The position numbers and the translations under genes were made by a program. Positions 1 through 10,392 of a DNA stretch of 64,000 bases are shown here, in pieces (position 1 is the stretch's first letter; every line of letters begins with the position of its first letter). This stretch comes from Arachis hypogaea. Taxonomy: Eukaryota > Streptophyta > Magnoliopsida > Fabales > Fabaceae. Location of the stretch: the NCBI RefSeq assembly GCF_003086295.3, contig NC_092051.1, positions 80,670,445 through 80,734,444 on the forward strand, written 5' to 3'. The notes beneath the pieces are model-generated. The model was not told the origin of the DNA and did not search any database. It worked only from the letters and a program-made list of their open reading frames with translations.

Positions 1-628
1 TTAGATTTAATATTTCTTGCTAGTTTTCTATGTTTTTATGTTGTGCCTTCCAAGTGTTTGATAGAATGCTTGGGAGGATTTTAAGTTAGATTTTTATGTT
101 CTTGGCTTTGATTGAGTAATTGGAGACTCTTGAGTTATCAATCTCCCTTGTTGATTGTTAATTGAAGGTTGCTGGTTGATTTAGATCCCTCTAAAGCTAG
201 TCTTTCCTTAGAAGTTGACTAGGACTTAAGAAATCACATTGATTAGTCCACTTGACTTTCCTCCATAGTTAGAGGTTAACTAAGTGGGAGCAACGGATAA
301 TTCTCATCACAATTGATAAGGATAACTAGGATAGGACGTCTAGTTCTCATACCTTGCCAAGAGTCTTTTCTTAGTTATTTGTTTAATTTCTTGCCATTTT
401 ATTTCCTTGTTCCTTATTTCAAAAACCCAAAAAGATACAATCTCATAACCAATAATAATTACACCTTCCTAAAATTTCTTGAGAGACGACCTGAGGTTTG
501 AATATTTCGGTTTATTTTTATTGGGTTTGCTTAAGTGACAACCAAATTTATTTGTACGAAAGGATTCTTTGTTGGTTTAGAAACTATACTTTTAACGAGG
601 TTTCATTTGTAAGATTCTTTACTAGCAA
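1..628 (+). repeat. LTR fragment, right end of a + strand LTR retroelement
   Basis: AT-rich sequence whose reverse complement aligns along its length with the element D LTR (39458-40816) and the LTR at 63193-64000. Shared landmarks are the GACGACC block at 487-494, the block at 573-594 preceding the LTR end, and the block at 306-336. The left part lies outside the window. The LTR appears to end with CGTCA near 640 or slightly before; the sequence after it (TGGATCAACC) does not match the tRNA-Asp primer site used by the other elements, so this is probably the 3' LTR or a solo LTR inserted in the 3' part of element C. Confidence 0.7.
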
Positions 629-1848
629 AAATCTGCTCGTCATGGATCAACCGGTTGCTGCATGTTCTTTCCCCTACTTCCAACTTTGCTTATGGTGCAT
701 CGGTCATGAAAAACAGAAGATAACACCGTAAGACGAGAAAATACAAAAGCAAGAAAGCATAAATTATTGGAATGAGGTAAATCACTAGAATTGAGTAAGT
801 GAATTTGTGTGACATTGATGAAAAATCGGTGTGTGAGTTCTAAGTTGCATGCGGTTTAGAACACACACACTAGCATAGAAAGTTATGTCACAATTACGCA
901 AAAGAAAGCATGCACTTCACTCATTCTAGTGTGCTTGAGATACTTCAAAAGACTTGTCAGTTAAGATACAAACAAGTGGTGAAGAAGCATAAAAGCATTC
1001 AAGCCATAATCAAGTAATTGTGAAATTGGATAATGAATGGACATTGATTGATGTGTAAGTAAACTTAATGAACAAAATGGTATATGAAACTTACACAACA
1101 ATCAATGATGCATGTTGAAGTTTGTTTGCAATACCTAAGTGACATTGAAGTGGAACACATGGGTGCTATAGAACTTAGAAAAAGAAGATAGAAGTGAAAA
1201 TCAATCACATAGCAAGCATGGTCCACAAAGCTTGAAAAGCTCAACAATATGTTACCAGGTAAGCTTTCGATCCAATTCCACAATTCTACAATCTCAATGC
1301 ATGAAATAGGTGGTATGAATAAAAGGGCAATCCTAAACAAGCATCACCTAACAAAAAATGCACTGATAATGTACAATTGCCTAACAATGGATGATGAACG
1401 CATGGTGGCCAAAACATGCAACTCAAAAGATTTATAAAGCTTGAAGGCAATGTACAAGTACTTGGTATACAAAAAGTTTAAGCATGAAAAGTTCAAAACC
1501 AAGTAACCAATTGTAACCTCAACAAAGAATCCAACAATGAATATAAACAACAATGATGTTAAGATAACATCCTATTAGTAATCAGCAGCAGTCAATAGTA
1601 AACAAGATTAATAATCCAATACTTATAATGAAAAATAGAAAAATAAATGAAAATTAAACTAACTAATTAAAAAATTAACTAAACTACTAACTAATTAAGT
1701 AACTAAAAAAATTGTGATAAATGGTGTTTGGCAGTGTCAGATGATAGTAGAAGAGTGGAAAGAAAAGGGGAGAAGAAAGAGGAAGGAAGAAAAAGGAAAG
1801 AAGAGAAGAAAAGAAGTGTGTGAAGTAAGGCAGTCCACGTGTACGCGT

Positions 1849-2099
1849 GAATGACAGAAATGAGGTTCGACGCGTACGCGTGGTGGGTTATTCAAAGAGG
1901 TGACGCGTACACGTGATGTGACGCGTACGCGTGGGTTGGTTTGTGCCTCGCGCACAAAGTTGGCATGAAGTACGCTTAATTCTCTGGATTTTGTATGGAG
2001 GTGAGAATTTTGAATCCACGCGTATGCGTGGGTGATGCGTGCACATGGATGGTGGAAAAACTTGGGGTCACGCGTACGCGTGGGTGACACGTACGCGTG
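1849..2099. repeat. Cluster of ACGCGTACGCGT palindromic modules
   Basis: At least seven perfect or near-perfect copies of the self-complementary module ACGCGTACGCGT (for example around 1870, 1920, 2018, 2071 and 2088) embedded in AT-rich DNA. Equivalent clusters occur in the LTRs of elements C (28876-29011) and D (about 40395-40505) and at 62900-63190. Some copies differ by C-to-T or G-to-A changes, as expected for decay of methylated CpG. Confidence 0.85.
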
Positions 2100-2301
2100 G
2101 CATGGTACACTGTTTTTCAAAATTTTTCATATTTTTGCACCAAACCAAGCATTCCAAGCCTCCAAACAACTACCAAAACACCATAAAACCTTATTTGACC
2201 TACTAGACTCCCAAATAAACTCAACTAACTAGGCAAAACATGAAATTAAACCTATTTTACCAATATATACAAAAAGAAAAAAAGGGAAAGATGTTACCAT
2301 G

Positions 2302-2335
2302 GTGGGGTGTCTCCCACCTAGCACTTTTGTTTATT
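2302..2335 (-). other. Conserved post-ORF stem-loop motif, element C version
   Basis: On the minus strand the sequence reads AAAGTGCTAGGTGGGAGACA followed by CCCCACC, giving a GGTGGG/CCCACC stem around a short loop. It corresponds in position and layout to the GAAGCGCT...GGGAGGCAACCCA motif downstream of the protease or pol frame in elements A1, A2, B1 and B2, although element C is otherwise different. Confidence 0.6.
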
Positions 2336-2368
2336 GTCCTTAAGTTGGACTTATGGGGAGCTCTTCCA

Positions 2369-4135
2369 TCAAGGTGGCTTGTGCTTGAATCCATCCTTGA
2401 ACATCCACCAATGTTTGGACTTCCAATAAGCTCCATCATTCAAAATTAATAGCTCCAAGCTTTGATGGAGTTCTTCACAAATCATGAGCTCCCAAAGTTG
2501 ATCCTCCTCTTGTAATCCGGGATCCCATACCTTGTTTTCACACCCGTCTTCAAATTGATCATGGTAATTTCCTCCGGGTGGTAGAAAAGCCGAATTCTCA
2601 ATGAAACCTCCAAGAAACTTCCTAGACCCATGCCATTTGGTTCTACACCAACCATTACTATTCAGCTTTGAGCATGCAACCATCATGAACTTAGAGTGAT
2701 GTTTCCAACCACTACACAACTCTCTCCTACTATTAACTCCACAAAGAGCTCTAAGTTGACCATCATTTTCAATCAAACCATATTCAAGTGAGAAAGTAAA
2801 GCTTAGGGATAAGAATTTTACCCACTTGAATGTTGTGTCGGATGGTGACTTAGGAAGGGGTGGTCCCAATTATCTTGCAAGTTCCACTCCCTTGTGCTCT
2901 TCCTTGACTATCTCTACCTCTTTGCAAGCTTCTTCAATTCCAACCTCTTATCCACCAACTTCTTCTACACATTCTTCAATATTCAAGTCATGTGTTGGAG
3001 ATTGTGCTCTAGCCTCCTCAACATCAATCTCACAATACAATGAGGAACGTTCAACAATCTCAAATAGCACGTTAGTTGGTGTAGAATCAACTTTAATAGT
3101 AGGACTTTGTGCTTGCTCAACTCCTTCCAATCGTTCATCATCCATAATATGCCTAGGAGGTTGCACATTATCCTTCTCAACTCCAAATTCATGCTTAATG
3201 GAAGAGGGTTCAACAACTTCCACAAAATCATCAACAATAGTACTTGGTGTGGAAGTGTCCTCAAGCTTGGAATCCACCTCTTGTTTAACTTCGCCTAGGC
3301 TTTCAACCACTTCTTCTTCTTCAACAATCTCCATCCTTTCTACTTATTGCACAACACACTCCATGCTCCGCTCTTCGATTGATTTCTCACATTCATCTGT
3401 GGAGACGCCTTGTCTACCGTATAAATCCCATGCATCTAAATTGGCTTTAATTTTGGCAAGGTTAGCCTCAATAGCTTCATTCATCCTTTGGGCCTCTTCT
3501 TGCTCCTTTCGACGGATTATTGCTTGAAGCTGATCAATTGCTTCCTTGAGATGATCCATTGGCTCTTGTTCCACTTGGCTAGTATAAGTAGGATCATATT
3601 GCTCTTGGATGGATGGATATGGGTGTTCTTCCATAGAGGGTTGTGGTGGAAAGGGAAATTCATTATGTGGTTGAAAATTCTCATACATGGGAAGTGGTTC
3701 ATCTTGACAAGAATAATGAGGTGGTGGTTCTTGAGGGTATTGGTGATGGAATTGGGGTGGTTCTACATATGGTTCATATGGTTCAAAAGGTGGTTGGTAT
3801 GGTGGATAAGGATTAGGGTCATATGGAGGTGATTGGGGGTAAGGGGCTTGTGAGTAAGGTGGTTCAAAACCATGTTGAAGAGATGGTTCATAAGCATATG
3901 GTGGTGGTTATTGACAATTACAATAAGGGTCACCACATCCATTAGAGTGATATGCATTAGGATTGGAATTATACCTATAAGGAACTGGAGGAGGTTGTTA
4001 CCAAGAAGGGTGATCAATCTTTTGAGACTCCTCCCATCTTTGATTGTTCCATCCTTGGTGCATATTGTCATTATAGCTCCCATTTCCTACAACATAATTT
4101 GAACCAAACTCATAGCCAAAGGGGTGAGAATTCAT
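2369..4135 (-). pseudogene. Degraded proline/tyrosine-rich reading frame of element C (function unknown)
   Basis: One frame can be followed from an ATG at 4135, about 130 bases after the primer binding site, down to 2369 (about 589 codons). It is broken by in-frame TAA codons near 3992, 3911, 3344, 2948 and 2867, mostly in contexts that look like CAA-to-TAA. The N-terminal third is rich in P, Y and Q (repeats such as YPQSPPYDPNPYPPYQPP). The middle has a helical charged stretch near 3590-3420 (DHLKEAIDQLQAIIRRKEQE) and an acidic, low-complexity stretch. The C-terminal part (2869-2369) is more globular, rich in W and C. I see no CCHC knuckle, protease, RT or integrase motif, so element C looks non-autonomous. 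By position it may be a gag-like protein, but that is inference from location only. I do not recognise the family. Confidence 0.6.
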
Positions 4136-4267
4136 AGTAGCAAATAAAAGCAAAAGCTAACAAAAATAAGCAACAAAGTCCTAAACCTAACAAAAACTAA
4201 CAAACAAGCAAAAGGCAAATATATTCACATATTCACAATAGCCAATAACATAACACCATTGCAATTA

Positions 4268-4283
4268 CCCGGCAACGGCGCCA
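4268..4283 (-). other. Primer binding site of element C (tRNA-Asp type)
   Basis: The minus strand reads TGGCGCCGTTGCCGGG, complementary to the 3' end of plant tRNA-Asp including CCA. It lies three bases inside the LTR edge at 4287. This fixes element C as a minus-strand element whose 5' LTR starts at 4287 in window coordinates. Confidence 0.9.
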
Positions 4284-4286
4284 TTT

Positions 4287-4743
4287 TGATAATGAGGAAA
4301 TTGTCGTGTCGGTCTAAAATTTCTCTTATAGAAATAAAAACTTCGTTGTAAGCATAGCTCCAAACCAACAAACAATTCTCACATAAAAAATTTGAGTTGT
4401 CACAAGTACAAACCCTAATGAAAAGTTAACTGAAGTATTGAAATCTCGGGTCGTTTCACAAGGAATTACAATGAAGTGGTCAATTATTGGCTATGAAAAT
4501 GCAAGGGGGGTTTGATTTGATAAGAGGACAAGAAAATAAATGGCAAGAAAAGTAAAGAAAACAATTAAAGAAAGCAAGTAATAAAGAGAGACATTCATGG
4601 CAAGGGTTGAGATCATAGGCTTTCTATCCTAGTCACTAATAACAATAATTAATAAGAATTTATCTTAATACGTCATCCCCGATGATGGAAGAAGGTACCA
4701 TATTATCTTCATACTCGAAGAAAGTCTAATAAGACTAGCTAAT
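4287..4743 (-). repeat. Element C 5' LTR, first part (split by A1)
   Basis: Begins TGATAATGAGG in window orientation (minus-strand LTR end ...ATTATCA). It carries the same landmarks as the D LTR, including the accompanying GGTCGTTTCACAAGG block at 4449-4463. It is interrupted after CTAAT (4739-4743) by A1; the rest resumes at 28190. Joined length is about 1583 bp. Confidence 0.85.
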
Positions 4744-6350
4744 TGATGAGCGGATAATTTATACCCTTTTTGGCATTATTTTTGGTAGTTTTTAGTATGT
4801 TTTAGTTACTTTTATTATATTTTTATTAGTTTTTATTCAAAAATAACATTTCTGGACTTCACTATAAGTTTGTGTGTTTTTCTGTAAATTCAGGTATTTT
4901 CTGGCTGAAATTGAGGGACCTGAGCAAAAATCTGATTCAGAGGCTGAAAAAGGACTGCAGATGCTGTTGGATTCTGACCCTCCTACACTCGAAGTGGATT
5001 TTCTGGAGCTACTGAAGCCAAATTGGCGCGCTCTTAATTGCGTTGGAAAGTAGACATCTTGGGCTTTCCAGAAATGTATAATTGTACATACTTTGTCTTA
5101 GATTTGATGGCCCAAACTGGCATCCAAAGCCAGCCTAAAACTTTCTGGCGTAAAACGCCAGAACTAGCATGATTCTTGGCGTTAAATGCCCATTTTGGCA
5201 CCCAGGGTGGCGTTTAACTCCAACTTTGGGCATATGCAGGTGAAAGCTTGAAAGCTCAGCCCAGGCACGCACCAAGTGGGTCCTGGAAGTGGATTTCTGC
5301 ACTATCTGCACTTAGTTACTCATTTTTCTGTAAACCTAGGTTACAAGTCTAGTATAAAAACTACTTTTAGAGATTCACTTTGTACCTCATGACATTTTAC
5401 ACTTTATATTGTATCTTCTATAGCATGAGTCTCTAAACCCCATAGGTGGGGGTGAGGAGCTCTACTGTGTTTCAATGGATTAATGCAATTACTACTGTTT
5501 TCTAATCAATTACGCTTGATTCTATTCTAAGATACTCACTCGTACTTCAATATGGAGAATATGATGATCCGTGACACTCATCACTATCCTCAACCCTATG
5601 AACGCATGCCTGACAACCACTCCCGTTCTATCTGAGCTCAACGTAGTCATTGGGTGACAGCTTGAGTGCATATCTCTTGGGTTTCTAATCCACGGATCGA
5701 GTCTGGAGGTTAGAACCTTCGTGGTATAGGCTAGAACCAATTGGCAGCATTCTTGGGATCCAGAAAGTCTAAACCTTTTTTGTGGTATTCCAAGTAGGAT
5801 CTGGGAAGGGATGACTGTGACGAGCTTCAAACATGCGAATATTGGGCGCAGTGATAGTGTGCAAAAGGACAAGGGTCCTATTCCGACGCTAGTGGAAACT
5901 GACAGATGATTAGCCGTGCGGTAGCTGTACATGGTAGTTTTCATCCGATACGAGAAATCTGACAGTTGATTAGCCGTGCAGAGATCGTACCTAGTATTTT
6001 TCATTCGAGAGGATCATACAGCTTTCCATTGAAGGAAGCCATGCATGTTTGGAGAAGAAGACAGTAGGAAAGCAGAGATTTAGACGACAGAGCATCTTCG
6101 GAACCTCAGCCTGTTTCTCATTACTGAATCACAAGTACTATTTATTTCATGTTATTTATTTTTCATAAATACAATCACTCTTATCATTAATCTCCTGACT
6201 AAGAATTACAAAATAACTATAGCTTGCTTCAAGCCAACAATCTTCGTGGAATCGACCCTTACTCATGTAAGGTATTACTTGGACGACCCAGTGCACTTGC
6301 TGGTTAGTTGTGCGGAGTTGTGAAATGTATAATCACAATTTTGTGCACCA
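4744..6350 (+). repeat. A1 5' LTR (1607 bp)
   Basis: Starts TGATGAGCGGATAATTTA and ends TTTTGTGCACCA. It contains GGCGTT/AACGCC modules at 5150-5225, a TATA-like box at 5353, a twofold repeat around GATTAGCCGTGC (5909 and 5969), and the conserved 3' block ending GTGCACTTGCTGGTTAGTTG. The partner LTR at 26636 lacks about 55 bp corresponding to roughly 5060-5120. Confidence 0.95.
5353..5360 (+). promoter_or_regulatory. Putative TATA box in A1 5' LTR
   Basis: TATAAAAA in the middle of the LTR, downstream of the palindromic modules and upstream of the conserved 3' LTR block. This is the expected place for the U3 promoter. The related LTRs have TATAAATA or TATTTAAA at the same place (9219, 44588, 41952). 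Position-based inference. Confidence 0.5.
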
Positions 6351-6356
6351 AGTTTT

Positions 6357-6374
6357 TGGCGCTGTTGGTGGGAT
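6357..6374 (+). other. A1 primer binding site (tRNA-Asp, mutated)
   Basis: TGGCGCTGTTGGTGGGAT, six bases after the LTR end. Compared with the intact A2 site TGGCGCCGTTGCCGGGGA it has several substitutions. Confidence 0.85.
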
Positions 6375-7614
6375 TGTTCGAGTTTGGACAACTGACGGTT
6401 TATTTTGTTGCTTAGATTAGTAAAAATTTATCTTCTTTTTTGGTTTAGAGTCACTAAAATTGAGACTTCTATTATTGTTTTTGGTTAAAATTTTAAAATC
6501 CTTATTTTCTTTTTCTAAATTATTGTCGAAAATTTTTAAAAACCAATAACCTCATAATTTATTCTTCTGTTTGAATTTGGTTTCATGTTTTAAGTTTGGT
6601 GTCAATTGCATGATTTTATTTTTCTTTCAAATTTTCGAATTATATGTTCTTAGTTCTTTCTTAATCTTCAAGATGTTCTTGTTTATTTTCCTTGTTTGAT
6701 CTTTAGTTTTTATTGTTTTGTGTCTTTCCTTATTTTTCTTGTGCATTTTCGAATTATTAGTGTCCAAAGTATAAAAATTTTTAAGTTTGGTGTCCTTTGT
6801 TTTTTTTATTTTCTTAAAAATTTCCAAAATCTGTTCTTGGTGTTCATCTTGATCTTCAAAGTGTTCTTGGTGTTCATCTTGACATTCAAAGTTTTCTTAT
6901 TTGCTTTCTTTGTCTTGATCTAAAAATTCTAAGTTTGGTGTCGTCTTATTGTTTTTCTCTTTCCTCATTAAATTCAAAAATTCAAAAAAAAAAATCTTTT
7001 CCTTTAATTACTTATCATTTTCGAATTACCTAGGTTGACTTAGTCAAAATTTTTAAAATTTGGTAGTTTCTTGTTAGTTAAGTTAAAAGTTCAATTTTTA
7101 TCTTTTTAAATCGTTTTCAATTTTCTTTTTATGTTTTTCGAAAATCCTTTATAAAATTTTTCAAAATCTTTCTCTTTTCTTATTCATAATTTTCGAATTA
7201 CTTGTCCTATTTTATTAGTTTGATTGAAAAATTTTAAGTTTGGTGTTTCCTTGTTGAGAAAGTTTCAGTCTTTAAATTTTAAAATCATATCTTTTTCAAA
7301 TCTTTTCTTTTATTTGATTATTTTTACAAGTATCCTTAATTTTAAGACATATATTTTCAAAACTCCCTAACCACTTTCTCTTTCTCCAATTTTCAAAAAT
7401 CATAGCCAACATTTTTCAAATCTTTTTAATTAATTAGCCATTTTAGTATTCGAAATTTTTTATTTATTTTAATCTATTTTATTTTATTTTTTTTCCTTTA
7501 GTTTTCGAAACTTATTTTCTAGTTCCCAATTATTTTATTTTATTTTCTTTTCTTTTGAATTCGGTTATCCTTAATTAAATAAAATAAAAACAAAAATATT
7601 TTATTTTCTCCATC
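6375..7614 (+). other. A1 leader, T-rich, with repeated AAGTTTGGTGT
   Basis: No gene. AT-rich untranslated leader between the primer site and the gag ATG. It contains the 11-base motif AAGTTTGGTGT near 6593, 6782, 6931 and 7238. Short open frames here are low complexity (F, I, K, L) and are not supported. Confidence 0.7.
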
Positions 7615-8618
7615 ATGGACCTAAGTGGAAATGAACAGTCCAGAAGGACTCTGGGGTCATATGCTAACCTCACTAATGCTTCCTCTGGGAGTAGTATCTG
7701 TATACCTCCCATCAGAGAAAGCAGTTTTGAGCTAAATCCTCAGCTCATTATCATGGTGCAGCAAAATTGCCAGTATTTCGGTCTTCCACAAGAAGAACCT
7801 ACTGAGTTTCTGGCATAGTTCTTACAAATTGCTGACACAGTACGTAATAAGGAAGTAGATCAGGATGTCTACAGATTATTACTGTTTCCATTTGCTGTAA
7901 AAGATCAAGATAAGAGGTGGTTAAACAACCAACCCACAGCAAGCATAAGAACATAGAAATAGTTATCAGACAAATTCCTGAATCAATATTTCCCTCCAAA
8001 AAGGATGACACAGCTAAGACTGGACATCCAAGGTTTTAAACAAGAGGATAATGAATCCCTTTATAATGCCTGGGAGAGGTACAGAGGGATGCTAAGGAAA
8101 TGCCCCTCTGAAATGTTTTCAGAATGGGTGCAGTTAAACATCTTTTACTATGGGCTTACAGAAAAGGCCCAAATGTCTCTAGACCACTCAGCTGGTGGAT
8201 CTATACATATGAGAAAGATAATTGAAGAGGCTCAAGAGCTCATTGATACAGTTGCTAGAAATCAATATCTATACTTAAGTAGTGGGTCCTCCATGAAAGA
8301 AGAAGCTAATGCAGTACCCTTTGAACTTAGTCCTTAAGAACAAGTTGCTGAACTCAATCAGCAACTGCTTGTTATAACACAACAGTTAGTAGAATTTAAA
8401 GAGATGCTGCAAGAAACCAAAGATGCTAATGAGAATATGGAGAAACACTTGAATCAGACAAGACAGCAGCTATCTAAATAGATAACAGAAGAATGCCAAG
8501 CTGTTCAATTAAGGAGTGGGAAGACATTGAATGTCTCAATTCAAAGCAGCAGAAAGCCAAGGAAGGAACAAATGACAAAGGATGACCAACCCACTGCCCA
8601 AAATCCCTCTAAGGACTG
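7615..8618 (+). pseudogene. gag: A1 gag, 5' part, interrupted by B1
   Basis: ATG at 7615 opens MDLSGNEQSRRTLGSY. The retrotransposon gag domain lies at about 7850-8270 (motifs YRLLLFPFAVKD, FPPKR, ESLYNAWERYRGMLRKCP). A glutamine-rich coiled-coil-like stretch follows (8341-8480), then QAVQLRSGKTL. Gag forms the particle that packages the element RNA. In-frame stops: TAG at 7816, two around 7954-7960, TAA near 8335 and TAG near 8479. No CCHC zinc knuckle is visible. The frame is cut at 8618 by B1 and continues at 19309. Confidence 0.88.
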
Positions 8619-9218
8619 TGATGAGCGGATAATTTATACGCTTTTTGGCATTGTTTTTAGTATGTTTTTAGTAGAATCTAGTTACTTTTAGGGATGTTTT
8701 CATTATTTTTTATGTTAAATTCACATTTCTGGACTTTAGTATGAGTTTGTGTGTTTTTCTATGATTTCAGGTATTTTCTGGCTGAAATTGAGGGACTTGA
8801 GCAAAAATCAGATTCAGAGGTTGAAGAAGGACTGCTGATGCTGTTGGATTCTGACCTCCCTGCACTCAAAGTGGATTTTCTGGAGCTACGGAACTCAAAA
8901 TGGCGCGCTTCTAATTGCGTTGGAAAGTGGACATCCAGAGCTTTCCAGCAATGTATAATAGTCCATACTTTGCCCAAGTTTAGAGGATGCAAACTGGTGT
9001 TCAATGCCAGCTCTCTGCCCAATTCTGGAGTTCAGCGCCAGAAAGGGATCAAAAACCAAAGTTGAACGCCAGAAATGGATCAAAACCTGGCGTTCAACTC
9101 CACAAATGGCCTCTGCACGTGGAAAGTTAAAGCTCAGCCCAAGCACACACCAAGTGGGCCCCGGAAGTGGATTTATGCATCAATTACTTACTTCTGTAAA
9201 CCTTAGTAGCTAGTTTAT

Positions 9219-9226
9219 TATAAATA
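9219..9226 (+). promoter_or_regulatory. Putative TATA box in B1 5' LTR
   Basis: TATAAATA in the context TTTATTATAAATAGGACC, about 600 bp into the LTR; same relative place as in A1, A2 and B2. Position-based inference. Confidence 0.5.
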
Positions 9227-10294
9227 GGACCTTTTACTATTCTATTAGAGATCTTTTGATCATCTTAGGATCTTAGGATCATCATTGGATGCCTGGTTCT
9301 TAGATTAGAAGGGCTGGCCATTCGGCCATGCCTAGACCTTTCACTTATGTATTTTCAATGGTAGAGTTTCTACACTCCATAGATTAAGGTGTGGAGCTCT
9401 GCTGTTCCTCATAGATTAATGCAAAGTACTACTGTTTTCTATTCAATTCATCTTATTTCGCTTCTAAGATATTCATTCGCTCTTCAACCTGAATGTGATG
9501 AACGTGACGATCATCATCATTCCCTATGAACGCGTGCCTGACAACCACTTCCCTTCTACCTTCGACTGAATGAGTATCTCTTAGATCTCTTAATCAGAAT
9601 CTTCGTGGTGTAAGCTAGAATGATGGCGGCATTCATGAGAATCCAGAAAGTCTAAACCTTGTGTATGGTATTCCGAGTAGGATTCAATGATTGAATGATT
9701 GTGACGAGCTTCAAACTCGCGATTGCCGGGCGTAGTGACAGACGCAAAAGGATAGTAAATCCTATTCCAGCATGATCGAGAACCGACAGATGAATAGCCG
9801 TGCCGTGACAGGGTGCGTTGACCATTTTCACTGAGAGGATAGGATGAAACCATTGACAAGGGTGATGCCTCCAGACGATTAGCCGTGCCGTGACAGGGCA
9901 TTTGGATCATTTTCCCGAGAGAAGACCGAAAGTAGCCATTGACAGTGGTGATGTATCACATAAAGCCAGCCATGGAAGGGAGTAAGACTGATTGGATGAA
10001 GATAGCAGGAAAGCAGAGGTTCAGAGGAACGAAAGCATCTCTATTCGCTTATCTGAAATTCTCACCAATGATTTACATAAGTATTTCTATCCCTATTCTA
10101 TTAATTATTTTCGAAAACCCCATTACTATTTTATATCCGCCTGACTGAGATTTACAAGGTGACCATAGCTTGCTTCATACCAACAATCTCTATGGGATTC
10201 GACCGTTACTCACGTAAGGTATTACTTGGACAACCCAGTGCACTTGCTGGTTAGTTGTGCGAAGTTGTGAACCATGGTATTGGCATCATGTTTT

Positions 10295-10312
10295 TGGCGC
10301 CATTACCAGGGA
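10295..10312 (+). other. Fossil primer binding site inside the B1 5' LTR
   Basis: TGGCGCCATTACCAGGGA matches the active site TGGCGCCGTTGCCGGGGA with three G-to-A differences. It sits about 74 bp before the LTR end and is preceded by TTGGCATCATGTTT, which resembles an LTR end. Copies occur at 19235, 45625 and 53678, that is in every B LTR. Confidence 0.85.
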
Positions 10313-10374
10313 AAGAAAGAGCGATGAATTTTACATAATCAAAGTGTAATCACAATTTCTGCGCACCAAGTTTT

Positions 10375-10392
10375 TGGCGCCGTTGCTGGGGA
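10375..10392 (+). other. B1 primer binding site (tRNA-Asp)
   Basis: TGGCGCCGTTGCTGGGGA directly after the 5' LTR, one mismatch to the tRNA-Asp complement. It would prime minus-strand DNA synthesis. Confidence 0.9.

Larger units (their letters stand above)
629..2368 (-). other. 3' noncoding interior of minus-strand element C
   Basis: No supported gene. Read on the minus strand this follows the element C reading frame. It holds a stem-loop motif (2302-2335), a block of ACGCGTACGCGT modules (1849-2099), a pyrimidine-rich tract on the minus strand (about 1740-1820) and then AT-rich sequence to the junction with the + strand LTR. Short open frames here on either strand have no recognisable domain. 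Confidence 0.55.
8619..10368 (+). repeat. B1 5' LTR (1750 bp)
   Basis: Starts TGATGAGCGG and ends TTTCTGCGCACCA. It contains GGCGTT-type modules at 8998-9105, a TATA-like box at 9219, a diverged tandem duplication of about 89 bp around AGCCGTGCCGTGACAGGG (9784-9951), and near its 3' end a fossil primer site (10295-10312). A 106-residue frame on the minus strand (9590-9910) recurs in all four B LTRs only because the LTRs are homologous. Confidence 0.94.

Noticed and set aside
2826..3527. A 233-residue + strand serine-rich ORF
   Set aside because: It is the antisense of the acidic part of the element C frame; the serine richness mirrors GAA/GAG-type codons.
6696..6923. Hydrophobic leader ORFs (also 11089-11355, 46441-46704) considered as small membrane proteins
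   Set aside because: T-rich leader sequence gives F/L/I-rich frames by composition; lengths and sequences are not kept between A1, A2, B1 and B2 beyond DNA similarity.
9590..9910. A 106-residue minus-strand ORF repeated in all four B LTRs (also 18530-18850, 44920-45240, 52973-53293)
   Set aside because: It follows LTR homology, has no domain or start context, and the LTRs are noncoding in all other respects. Conservation is explained by LTR identity.
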